From Lasiodiplodia sp. COLG20 (taxonomy: Eukaryota > Ascomycota > Dothideomycetes > Botryosphaeriales > Botryosphaeriaceae): a stretch of DNA of 17,065 nucleotides. The notes under the pieces are model-generated. The model did no database searches and was not told the origin of the DNA. It saw only the letters and a program-made list of their open reading frames with translations. Each line of letters opens with the position of its first letter. The stretch's first letter is position 1. Below are positions 9,647 through 17,065 of this stretch, piece by piece. The position numbers and the translations under genes are program-made. The stretch spans positions 1-17,065 of the forward strand of contig VNWV01000074.1 in NCBI GenBank assembly GCA_009801085.1, in the 5' to 3' direction.

Positions 9647-9754
9647 CTAGCAGCAGGAAGAATCCTCGATGACGAAGAAAGCCTTGTTGTCCGAACCGGA
9701 GGTGAAATCTGAGCGACTGATGACTGGAGTGCTGTTGTGTGGCCTAGGGTACAT
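9647..9754 (-). promoter_or_regulatory. Candidate uORF2 (35 codons plus stop)
   Basis: An ATG with A at -3 opens 35 codons starting MYPRPHNST and ending SSCC, then TAG. It lies 619 nt upstream of the cyclin start and 32 nt after the uORF1 stop. It is supported only if the transcript extends this far upstream. Confidence 0.4.
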
Positions 9755-9786
9755 CGTGACTATTTCGAGTGTGGCGGTGATGGGGG

Positions 9787-9810
9787 TTAGATGGTGACGG
9801 GCGCCACCAT
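9787..9810 (-). promoter_or_regulatory. Candidate uORF1 (7 codons, MVAPVTI)
   Basis: The most distal of the two ATGs found between 9028 and 10271 on the cyclin strand. It has C at -3 and G at +4, so initiation may be leaky. The stop TAA lies at 9789-9787. Confidence 0.4.
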
Positions 9811-10065
9811 GCGCAGGCCGGGCGGAGTGGCCGTGCGCTTTGCGAGCGGAGCGGGCGAGCGGAGAGGCGGGAGCTGTGCGCGATGCAGCCAAGTGGTTGT
9901 GGTGTTGTTGTCGGAGTCGGAGGCGAGCTCGCTAGGGCTGGGTGCGAGAGTCGAGGCGGCGGCGATCGCGATCGAGCAAACGAGGCAAGGGCCGGCGGCG
10001 GGGAGAGGCGGGTTGGGTGCGAGCGGAACAGCACAGAGGCAGTAGTGGTGGGAAAAGGCAAGGGC

Positions 10066-10072
10066 TATTATA
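10066..10072 (-). promoter_or_regulatory. TATA-like element upstream of the cyclin leader
   Basis: TATAATA on the minus strand, followed downstream by C/T-rich sequence (about 10020-9850), as is usual around fungal transcription starts. The same DNA read on the + strand gives TATAAAG (10069-10075), so direction is ambiguous. It places the cyclin mRNA start possibly near 10040-9850 (inference). Confidence 0.35.
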
Positions 10073-10075
10073 AAG

Positions 10076-12480
10076 GAGGCAACAGAGTGGAGATGACTCG
10101 TAGGGAAGGCGGCAACGCAGGCAGGACAGGTGGTCGGCGCGTTTGAGACAAGGCTGCTGACTGGAGGATAAAGGGTACTAGCAAGCAGACAGGTGGCCAA
10201 GGTCGAGGGGGCCGGTTCTAATCTCAGCGTCAGAAGACGTTGGTTTAGACGACGGTCCAGCGCGCGGCAGCCATGGTTGCTATGGGTTGGGGACTCAGAG
10301 GGGAGAGGGTGGCGGGCTTTTGATAGAAGGGAAGGCCGGCGGAGTATGACTGTCTTTGCCCTGCCATCTCAGCGTGCACGGGCCACCCCCCGGCCGACGC
10401 CCCCAGCAGCGCCCGCGATGGCAAATACTGGCTGGCCGCCCGAGAAGTTTGGCTCGCGCGGCATCACACGGGTGCAACAGCGCGTCGGCGTCTGGCCGGC
10501 GCATAGCCTCCTGCTCGCTCGCCCGCACCGTCCTGAGGCACGCAGCGCAGCGCCCCCGCGGCTCGTCATCGCGCCCAGCCCCGGCTGCAACCAGGCCCTG
10601 CCCGAGACGCCTTTGACAAAGAGCGCGTTGCCGTCGCCCGTCACCGCTCCCGTCGTCAGCCTGGGCGGCAGGAGGCAATCTGAGACACGCACAAGGAGCT
10701 CGCGATCGAAGAGGGGAAGGCTGCAGTGGGTGAGCATGCCCACGCCGTTGGAGCTGCACAGCCAATCGCGACCCCGGCGAAGGCGACACCCCCAAGCCGT
10801 GCCACTTGCTGATTCGGCCTGCCTCGACAGCTGCTGTCCCTCCGTATGCCTCTAGCGCGCCACGCCTTGCGTGCTGCTAGCCGCACGAGGCCAAAGTGCC
10901 GTCGACTGCTGCTGCCACCTCTGCTGTTAGCCACCGCGTTGACTCACCCGCGCCGCCTTGCTGCTTCTGCGACGCCCGCAGCCTCACGGCCGTACGTCAC
11001 GAAACGCCAGAGACGCGCAGCAGCTCCGCGTGCACGGAGCTCATTTCCGCGCACGGCATGGCGGAGCGGCGCGGGTTGCAAGAGTGGGCAGCTCACGAGG
11101 TGGGCGGAGCGCGCTGCTGCGACAGCGATGGGCGATGACCTGCATCAGAATCCGTCATCTCGCGACCGAAATGGCCCAAATCTCCCGAGAATGACGGCTA
11201 ATTGCCACGCTTGCGGCCTGCCGAACAAGCTCCGAGCGCGGCGCAGCTGCCTGCGCCTGCTGCCTACGCAGGGCGAGGGTATTTCCTCTCCCGACGCCGG
11301 CAGCAAGCGCTGGGCACCCTCCCCTCTCGCCACCACTGCTTCAGTGGCTGCCGGTGCCTGGAGCTGATGCTTCGGCCAGCAGTCACGCGCGAGTTACCAA
11401 CTAGCCACGTTGGAGATCGCGAGGCGCGGAGCCCCATCCGGTCGGGTTCCCTCAGAATTGCGGTGATGGCGAGCGGTCAAGAAACCCGGTCAAGCCCCGT
11501 GACTTGGGCCGCGGTACGCCGGGAGGTACGAGTCCTTGGTCACGATGCAAAAAAGACCCCACTTCAGCCTTCGCCGCCCGCCCTGAACCGCTCTGCTCGC
11601 CGCCTCAGCTGCGCTGACTGTGCTTGGCCAGCCTGGCGGGATGGCGCTCCGCTTAGCTGCGGAGCAGCTCATCGTGATCCGGCGTTGCGTGCAGGCAGCC
11701 GCTTCTGAAGGATCGAAATGGAAGCTCGTCTAGAGTCAGCTTCAGCCCTGGGCCCGTGCTGCTGGTGATAGGAGCAGGCAGATACCAGAACTTTCTCGAG
11801 CCAAGTGCCCGTGGGGGAAGCCGGCCCGCAGAGGCCCAGCAAGCATGTCGTCGCCAAATGTCTTGGCCCCCCCAAAAGGCCTCCAACAAGCCAGAAGGAT
11901 TGTGATAGCATAGGGCGTTTCCGATGTGGGCCCGGGTCTCATGCCTCCGGCTCCTGTCGCTCCATCGTCATTGGGCCCGCATCGCAACACCACCACCACT
12001 TGTGACAGCCTCGATGACGTGGGTGAAACAAGAGCATGGAGAGTTGCACGCCTCTTGACGATTTTTCTCTGAGGATTTGCGTTGGTTGGCACTTCGGGTA
12101 CTACATGTGGTCCCGGGCACACTCATGCAAAATCGGCAGCCAGTAATCGGCCTTGGTCTTGGAGCTCCTCCATGCTGACGCTGGGCGTGACTGATTGTGA
12201 GCGAAATATGCAGGTTCGGTCCGGATTCGGCAAGGCAAATCTTCGCCTGCTCACCTCAGTCGCGTGCTTGCAGAATCTTATCCACGCGTCAAGAGCATTA
12301 TTGGCGGCAGCTGCAGGCGCCGCGTCAGCGCTCACCACCATCTGGCGAATTATCATCATTTCAAGCCTCCACGTCAAGAGTATTCAACTCCAAAAAATAG
12401 AATGCATGCTATCTAAGCAGCTGTCCATACACCAACGGGGAAGCTATTGGAACCTGCATATTCGAGGCAGGCAAAAATAA
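10076..12480. other. GC-rich intergenic region, no recognised gene
   Basis: The open frames here (for example 10193-10855 on +, which starts with GTG, and 10795-10295 on -) overlap on both strands. They are Arg/Pro/Ala/Ser-rich and show no domain, no start context and no spliced continuation. A sample line (10381-10440) is 47/60 G+C. It probably holds distal cyclin promoter sequence and possibly non-coding transcripts; nothing more can be supported. Confidence 0.5.
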
Positions 12481-12853
12481 ATAGTGAAAATAGCCTTGCT
12501 TGTAAACCGTTTCCTTTATGCTGAGTTATTCCTGTAGCCCTTTCCTCCATATCCCTCGAATGGGGGAGAGGATGATCTATGACGGTTACATATCCTTGTC
12601 GCGGATTTATCTTTCGAATCTTCTTAGTCGGACCAGCATACGCTTACCTCGAATGGAGACTACTTCAGGCTAGAGAGGGAAGTCTCTGTTTAATCTGGAT
12701 GCAAGTAAAGAGCATTTTGTTCATCTGTCACTGCTGCCGAGCTTAAGCTCGTCGTTGTCATTGCAGGTTGTTTCTGATCAAGTGACTCTAGGTATAGGAC
12801 GGTTGCAGGGTCCCCACCGTTTCATGCATTCAGATGACAGATCAGCTAGCGCT

Positions 12854-12880
12854 TCATCCCCAACCTCACGTTGGGGATGA
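12854..12880. repeat. Perfect inverted repeat, 11-bp arms, 5-nt loop
   Basis: Arms TCATCCCCAAC and GTTGGGGATGA are perfect reverse complements around the loop CTCAC. No U-rich tract follows, and a bacterial-type terminator would be out of place here. Confidence 0.8.
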
Positions 12881-13314
12881 TCAACTCTGGTATCATCTAC
12901 TCTTACATGTTATTCGCAAGGCTAATGATACAGGGTGGTTCAGTATTGACGATATAGTACGCATATCGACAAGTGTTTGTGCCGGTTTCTAGCGTTCATC
13001 GCTAGCAACATAATTATCTCATACCATAACATCGAGAATTAGGCAACATGAGCGAATGCTTCACTTTCCACGAACCGTCCGATCTAATTTCTTTTTCTTT
13101 AGAGGAAAATTGCTCATAATGCGCTCTAGTCTGCCCATTAAAAATTTCCTCCGAGTAAATCCAGTACTGCTGCATCATCACTTCTATTCATCTTCTCAAT
13201 ACTCTTATATTACCCAAAAGACATGACCGCCATCCATCCTCTAGAGTATTGGTAATTTTTTCTACATTAATCAAGGCAAAACCCAGACTCGTGAAGTCTA
13301 GTGTGCAAAGTGGA

Positions 13315-13334
13315 AAAGGAAAGGATTTTCCTTT
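13315..13334. repeat. Perfect inverted repeat, 8-bp arms, 4-nt loop
   Basis: Arms AAAGGAAA and TTTCCTTT around GGAT. A further small palindrome (AGCCTAAGGCT) follows at about 13338-13348. Confidence 0.7.
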
Positions 13335-13824
13335 GGGAGCCTAAGGCTTGCAGCCTATTGAGCCCCCTGCATTCACAACAGTTATTTCTTGCCTAGCTTC
13401 ATGGGGGAGATAAGCCACTTCCAAGATATGGTTCGCCCCTAGTGGGCGCTAAAATATATACTTTGGTACCCGATTCCCCAGGAAACCTCCGGTCCTCGTA
13501 TAATATCTGAACGGTTTCTAGAACCCCGCATGCTTTCACATGCAACGCAAAATTTGGCACCTACGATGAACTAATTGAGGAGAACTGGAGCATATTGAGG
13601 TAAGATTGCCTGCGGCACGACCTAAGGTACCGTGCTACTCCAATGCATCCATAAGTGGAGCACAGACTGGCGAATCCTTAACTTGCCGACAGCGGAAGAG
13701 TATTGATCTGGATAGATCCTCTTTTCTTGCGCTATAATCAGAGACGGTCAAAACCAGGAAAGCTATCCTCCGCATTTACAGGCATAAGCTCCATGGCGAT
13801 ACCGGGTGGACAAGCAGGGCTCAT

Positions 13825-13861
13825 CCCCGCAAAACGGACCCTCTTCCGCTCAGATGCGGGG
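13825..13861. promoter_or_regulatory. Divergent pair of CreA/zinc-cluster-like sites upstream of the hydrolase gene
   Basis: CCCCGCA (13825-13831) and TGCGGGG (13855-13861) form a 7-bp inverted repeat about 190 bp before the start codon. Each contains GCGGGG, which fits the fungal carbon-repressor CreA consensus SYGGRG. Between them lies CGG-N8-CCG (13835-13848), a shape bound by some Zn2Cys6 factors. Short motifs like these occur by chance, so regulation is only suggested. Confidence 0.3.
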
Positions 13862-14045
13862 GGCTAACCGCATCCAGACAATCCGGGGTTGAGACGAGCA
13901 ATCAGGTCTCGCTAAACCCGACTGCTGACAATCGCAACAACATCCGGTGTCGGGGTCGGCTTCACCATAAACACGACTGCATAGCATACACGATTGCAAA
14001 AGCAGATAAGCACAGCAATATTATCCATTACGCCTGCAACCTCTC

Positions 14046-15155
14046 ATGATGTCTTGCCTTCTTCGCCCCCATCGCTCCCTCCTCACCACCACAAAACTCT
14101 ATCCCAAGTCATGCCCCGCATCCTACAGCACCACCACCACCAACATCACTCTGCGCAAAGTCGCAGCGCGCATCCCGCCTAACTCCTGGGACTCGCACAT
14201 GCACGTCACAGACCCCCGCTACCCGCTCGCTCCCAACGCCGCCTACACTCCTCCTCTCCACACCCTCTCCGACGCCCTAGCCCTCACCTCGGGCGCGTAC
14301 AGCATCCGCAACCTCGTCTTCGTCCAGCCCTCCATCTACGGCGCCGACAACAGCTGCCTGCTCTCCGCGCTGCGGCAGCTAGGCCCGCGGCACGGCCGCG
14401 GCGTCGTCGGCATCGACCCCAGCAGCACCACCAGCGCCTCCACGATGCACGAATGGCACGCGCTCGGCGTCCGCGGCGTGAGGCTGAACCTCAAGTCGGT
14501 GGGGCGGGCGCCGGATGTGGAGCAGCTGCGCGCGGAGCTGGTCTCGCACGCGGCCGCCATCCCGCCCGCGCTGCGCGCCGCCGGCTCATGGGTGCTGCAG
14601 GTCTACTGCTCGCTCGACGCCGTGCCGCTGCTCGAGCGCATCGTCGAGCACGAGCGCGCCCTGCCCGCCGGCGTCAAGCTCTGCATCGACCACTTCGGGC
14701 ACCCGGCGACGCTGCCGCCGTGGCCACCGGCATCGTCGACGTCGTCATCATCGGTGTTGTCAGATTCGAAGACGACGACGACGACGACTAGGGCAACGGT
14801 CGAGCGGGAGGCGCCGGAAGGATCTCCTTCTCGGCCGGACCCGTACGCGCTGCCCGGGTTCGCGGCGCTGATGCGGCTGCTGCAGGCAGGCGGCACGTGG
14901 GTGAAGCTGAGCGCCGCGTATCGGATCGAGCAGGACGCGGGGCTGCCGTGGCTGGGGGCGATGGCGAGGGAGCTGCTGAGCGTCAGGGGCGGAAGCAGGT
15001 GCGTCTTCGCGACCGACTGGCCGCACACGCGCTTCGAGGGCGTCGACGTGGAGCCGTTTGTGGAGAAGTGCTTGGAATGGTGCGGCGGCGATGCCGTGAA
15101 GGTGCAGAGGCTGTTTAGGGACAATGCAGAGGAGTTGTGGGATGTGGCACGGTGA
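14046..15155 (+). CDS. Amidohydrolase-2 family hydrolase (LigI-like TIM barrel), probable mitochondrial
   Basis: Intronless, 369 aa. The first 45 residues (MMSCLLRPHRSLLTTTKLYP and on) are basic, hydroxylated and without acidic residues, like a mitochondrial presequence. The domain starts at about 45 with WDSHMHVTDP (H51, H53), the first-strand HxH of the amidohydrolase superfamily. Then come GVRGVRLNL (141-149), IDHFGHP (214-220; H216 and H219), FATDWPH (D324, the catalytic-Asp position) and DNAEELW near the end. This fits PF04909 and resembles 2-pyrone-4,6-dicarboxylate lactonase (LigI), which hydrolyses a lactone in aromatic degradation. The substrate here is unknown. A Ser/Thr-rich insert (about 229-264), partly encoded by a GAC repeat, interrupts the barrel between the His and Asp motifs. 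The start is the first of two adjacent ATGs, with no plus-strand ATG for about 190 nt before it. Confidence 0.88.
   Translation: MMSCLLRPHRSLLTTTKLYPKSCPASYSTTTTNITLRKVAARIPPNSWDSHMHVTDPRYPLAPNAAYTPPLHTLSDALALTSGAYSIRNLVFVQPSIYGADNSCLLSALRQLGPRHGRGVVGIDPSSTTSASTMHEWHALGVRGVRLNLKSVGRAPDVEQLRAELVSHAAAIPPALRAAGSWVLQVYCSLDAVPLLERIVEHERALPAGVKLCIDHFGHPATLPPWPPASSTSSSSVLSDSKTTTTTTRATVEREAPEGSPSRPDPYALPGFAALMRLLQAGGTWVKLSAAYRIEQDAGLPWLGAMARELLSVRGGSRCVFATDWPHTRFEGVDVEPFVEKCLEWCGGDAVKVQRLFRDNAEELWDVAR
14771..14788 (+). repeat. In-frame trinucleotide repeat (GAC)6 inside the hydrolase gene
   Basis: Six GAC units read in the ACG frame give a run of Thr (residues 243-248). The upstream GTCGTC at 14741-14746 is complementary, so a small hairpin is possible. 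Codon-level low complexity marks a recently expanding insert. Confidence 0.8.
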
Positions 15156-16668
15156 TTGCCCAGGGGGAGGAGGACGACGTGTGCGTATTGCGTCTGTTTG
15201 TGTGCCGGTAAGGACGGGATGGAGGGTGGGCATGGGAAAAGGGGGTTACCGGGAGGAAGGGAGACGTCTGTACTACGGAGGAGGCAGTGGGAGAAATAGG
15301 AGGTGGCTCTGTGTAAGGGCGCGTGATGGTGGAGGTGGGCCGGCCGAGCTGCGTGGTTGCTGCGAGCTGTCTGTCGCGGATGCCAGCTCGTACCGGTCAA
15401 GATGTTGGTGTTCGTGGTGGCGGACGCGGCTGCGGCTGTTTTTATGCACGATGAGTTGTTTGTCTGTGTCAGATAGATTCGAAACCAAGTAGTGTTGGGC
15501 AGCCAGGCATAAAGGGGACAGACTGGCAGAAGCGGCCATGGCAGCGGCAGAGGGTCGGGGCCCTCGTGCAATCATGCACAGGGCGGGCTGAGGTGTTCGA
15601 GAGGTAGCCGGTACTGGTAACACGGCAGCAGGTAGAGGATTATATGCCATTGTGGATATGGGATTGCTTCCGAGAGCGAAATGATGACTTGAGCGATTGG
15701 ACAGGGCGCCAGACGTCATGCATTGCAGCGTGGTAGTTGCGGAACAGAGACATTTTTCCCCCCCTGCTGATGAGATAGTGAGAGCGTGGCCCTCGTGTGA
15801 TATCGTCCCTTGCGTAGCTGGGGTCGAATGTGTCTTGGTAGGAGATCGTGCGTCCATTTCAGTGGTGTTCGTACCAAGGAGGCATATGACCAGGGCTGCT
15901 GCATGAACGCTCCATCTCCCACACAGTCTTCTCCACCTTTTGTAGAGAAAGGAGATTGACGCAAGGAATTTCCGGTGCAAAGCAGCGCGCGGGTGCCGTG
16001 GAACGGGCGAGACACACTTTGGATCTGCGTCAAAAAGTACTCGTCGGCAAGACCACTTGCCACGTCCACCTTAGCTGCGGAACACAAGACCTCGGTGGCT
16101 GCAGCGGTTAAGGTACGTGGACGTCTTTGTTAACCCGGGTTCGCACAGAGCCACCTCATCACAAGAACGGCCGCTTGATGCGGGAAAACCTGGTAACCCA
16201 GGATTCACACAAGGTGGCGTACATCACACGTGGCTTTGATGACCGACCTGTTACCTGAAAGTAAGCAGCACACGCAAGCAGACCCGTCTGACTGTGAAGA
16301 AACATGCGTTTGAATTGAGTCTATAGAAAAGCCACTGGAATATCTGTGCAATTGACTCAGCCCGAGAATAGCCACCATCCCCCGTACACCACTAGGCGCA
16401 TCGGGCCTTCCACTGACCGGTCAGCCCCTTCGTCTTTACGCTAGCAAGGAATATGATCATTGATGAAAAAAACAAAAACCTTGATGGTGAACTATTGAGA
16501 ATTTTACGCCTGTGAAGAGAATGAAGAGAACCTTGATGGTGAACTATTAAGAAATTTACGCCTGTGAAGACAGAAACAGGAATGAGAAGAACCACCGTGC
16601 AAGAAAGCATCCAACCCAGAGGTATTGCAAGCTCGTAATCCGTAAAATCGTCGCCAAAGACAACATAA
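15156..16668. other. Intergenic region between convergent gene ends
   Basis: 1.5 kb between the hydrolase stop (+) and the stop of the right-edge gene (-), so both 3' UTRs lie here. The minus-strand ORFs (for example 15980-15273) have no recognised domain and appear to be chance frames. It contains a tandem duplication (16477-16570) and two tRNA B-box-like words near 16137 and 16198. Confidence 0.55.
16477..16570. repeat. 52-bp tandem duplication
   Basis: Two copies of a block starting AACCTTGATGGTGAACTATT, at 16477 and 16529, spaced 52 bp. The first about 44 bases match except for three substitutions, and both copies share ACGCCTGTGAAGA. It lies about 100-190 nt past the stop of the right-edge minus-strand gene, so probably in its 3' UTR or flank. 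Confidence 0.88.
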
Positions 16669-17065
16669 TTACTCCCTGTTCATTAGGAAAGGGCACTCAA
16701 ATGGAGTGATCTTGCTCATCTCTATGTGCGTCAACCTCGCCTCCTCGCTGTCGGGCGAAGCGGCCACACCCTCACCAGGTTCTGGACTGACGGCCTTCTC
16801 CATGTCCTTCGGGTGTGGGTGGACCTTGTGTGCAGGGCACTGAGAGAAGAAAGCTTCGGTGGGAGAGGACTGGCTGCTGGACTGTCCCTGCTCGGAAGAG
16901 CTGGTGATGCTGGACGAGTACGTGCTCCTGCGTGGCGTAGGGGGGTCGGATGCAGGAGGTGTCACAGCCGTCCAGCTACCCGCTTCCGAGCTTACTGCTG
17001 AGTTCTCGTGGTCGATCTCTACAGCATCGTGAAACTTCTCAGCCTTGTAGCCAGGCGTAGGGTCG
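16669..17065 (-). CDS. C-terminal end of an unrecognised protein
   Basis: An open frame runs from the window edge to a TAA at 16671-16669, giving 131 residues (the first complete codon starts at 17064). It begins DPTPGYKAEKFHDAVEIDHE and is rich in Ser, Pro, Thr and Glu (TPPASDPPTPRRSTYSSSI, then a Ser/Gln stretch), ending ECPFLMNRE. There are no membrane segments or catalytic motifs in the visible part. It looks like a disordered, phosphorylatable C-terminal tail, such as those of fungal transporters or signalling proteins, but the family cannot be named. The frame stays open with no internal stop across the whole visible part and has a protein-like composition, so it is probably real. A spliced junction inside it cannot be excluded. 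Confidence 0.65.
   Translation of the reverse strand, partial: DPTPGYKAEKFHDAVEIDHENSAVSSEAGSWTAVTPPASDPPTPRRSTYSSSITSSSEQGQSSSQSSPTEAFFSQCPAHKVHPHPKDMEKAVSPEPGEGVAASPDSEEARLTHIEMSKITPFECPFLMNRE

Larger units (their letters stand above)
12481..14045. other. AT-richer intergenic region, no gene seen
   Basis: No ORF worth calling in 1.5 kb. A sample line (13081-13140) is 21/60 G+C against 47/60 at 10381-10440, so composition changes sharply near 12.3-12.5 kb. It contains two perfect short inverted repeats (12854-12880 and 13315-13334). The last 250 bp should be the promoter and leader of the amidohydrolase gene. No transposon ORF, long terminal repeat or obvious RIP pattern was recognised. Confidence 0.5.

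Noticed and set aside
9787..10200. 137-aa minus-strand open frame upstream of the cyclin
   Set aside because: It has no ATG except the internal one that opens the 7-codon uORF; the longer frame starts with a non-ATG codon and has no domain.
10193..10855. 220-aa plus-strand open frame in the GC-rich block
   Set aside because: It starts at GTG rather than ATG, has an Arg/Pro/Ser-biased composition, has overlapping frames of similar size on both strands and shows no domain.
12082..12480. 132-aa plus-strand open frame
   Set aside because: It starts at TTG, no family resemblance was seen, and it spans the composition break.
14603..15571. 322-aa minus-strand open frame opposite the hydrolase gene
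   Set aside because: It is a shadow of GC-rich coding DNA: the plus-strand frame has clear amidohydrolase motifs, and this frame has none.
16094..16155. Possible functional tRNA gene
   Set aside because: Only the acceptor-like stem pairs. The T-stem (CCGGG against AGAGC) does not pair, the B box departs from GGTTCRANYCC, and the length is about 10 nt short.

Overview
The window comes from the nuclear genome of a filamentous ascomycete (Pezizomycotina, possibly Dothideomycetes; the class is a guess). The evidence is short introns of 49-115 nt with GTAAGT-type donors and CTAAC/CTGAC-type branch sites, long Ser/Pro/Thr-rich protein tracts, C/T-rich stretches before start codons, and fungal-type versions of SRP receptor alpha, Yif1, a Pho85-type cyclin and a GH28 pectinase. 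I saw no prokaryotic mobile element, CRISPR array or rRNA.

Layout, left to right. (1) 1-454 (+): the 3' end of a glycoside hydrolase family 28 (pectinase-type) gene, with one intron. (2) 2931-796 (-): signal recognition particle receptor alpha, four exons, 659 aa, convergent with the GH28 gene. (3) 3148-4417 (+): YIF1, five exons, 328 aa, divergent from the SRP receptor across a 216-bp shared promoter. Both proteins act early in the secretory pathway (ER targeting; ER-Golgi vesicles). (4) 4418-6828: no recognised gene. (5) 9027-6829 (-): a 711-aa PCL/Pho80-type cyclin, two exons. (6) 10075-9028: its probable promoter edge and very long 5' leader. (7) 10076-14045: about 4 kb without a recognisable gene, GC-rich to about 12.3 kb and then AT-richer. 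(8) 14046-15155 (+): an intronless amidohydrolase-2 (LigI-like) hydrolase with a probable mitochondrial presequence. (9) 15156-16668: non-coding, with a 52-bp tandem duplication. (10) 17065-16669 (-): the C-terminal 131 residues of an unrecognised protein.

The most interesting signal is the cyclin 5' leader. On the cyclin strand, the 724 nt directly upstream of the start codon contain no ATG, while the opposite strand of the same DNA contains 11. The only two ATGs in the 1,244 nt upstream open a 7-codon and a 35-codon uORF near the distal end, followed by a 619-nt ATG-free spacer. This resembles the leaders of the amino-acid-control regulators GCN4/cpc-1/cpcA and suggests translational control of a Pho85-type cyclin. 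Secondary points are two introns that are multiples of three and stop-free (51 nt in the SRP receptor, 60 nt in YIF1), so their retention would give in-frame protein isoforms. No wholly new multi-gene system is visible; the rest is ordinary fungal housekeeping and carbohydrate/hydrolase gene content.
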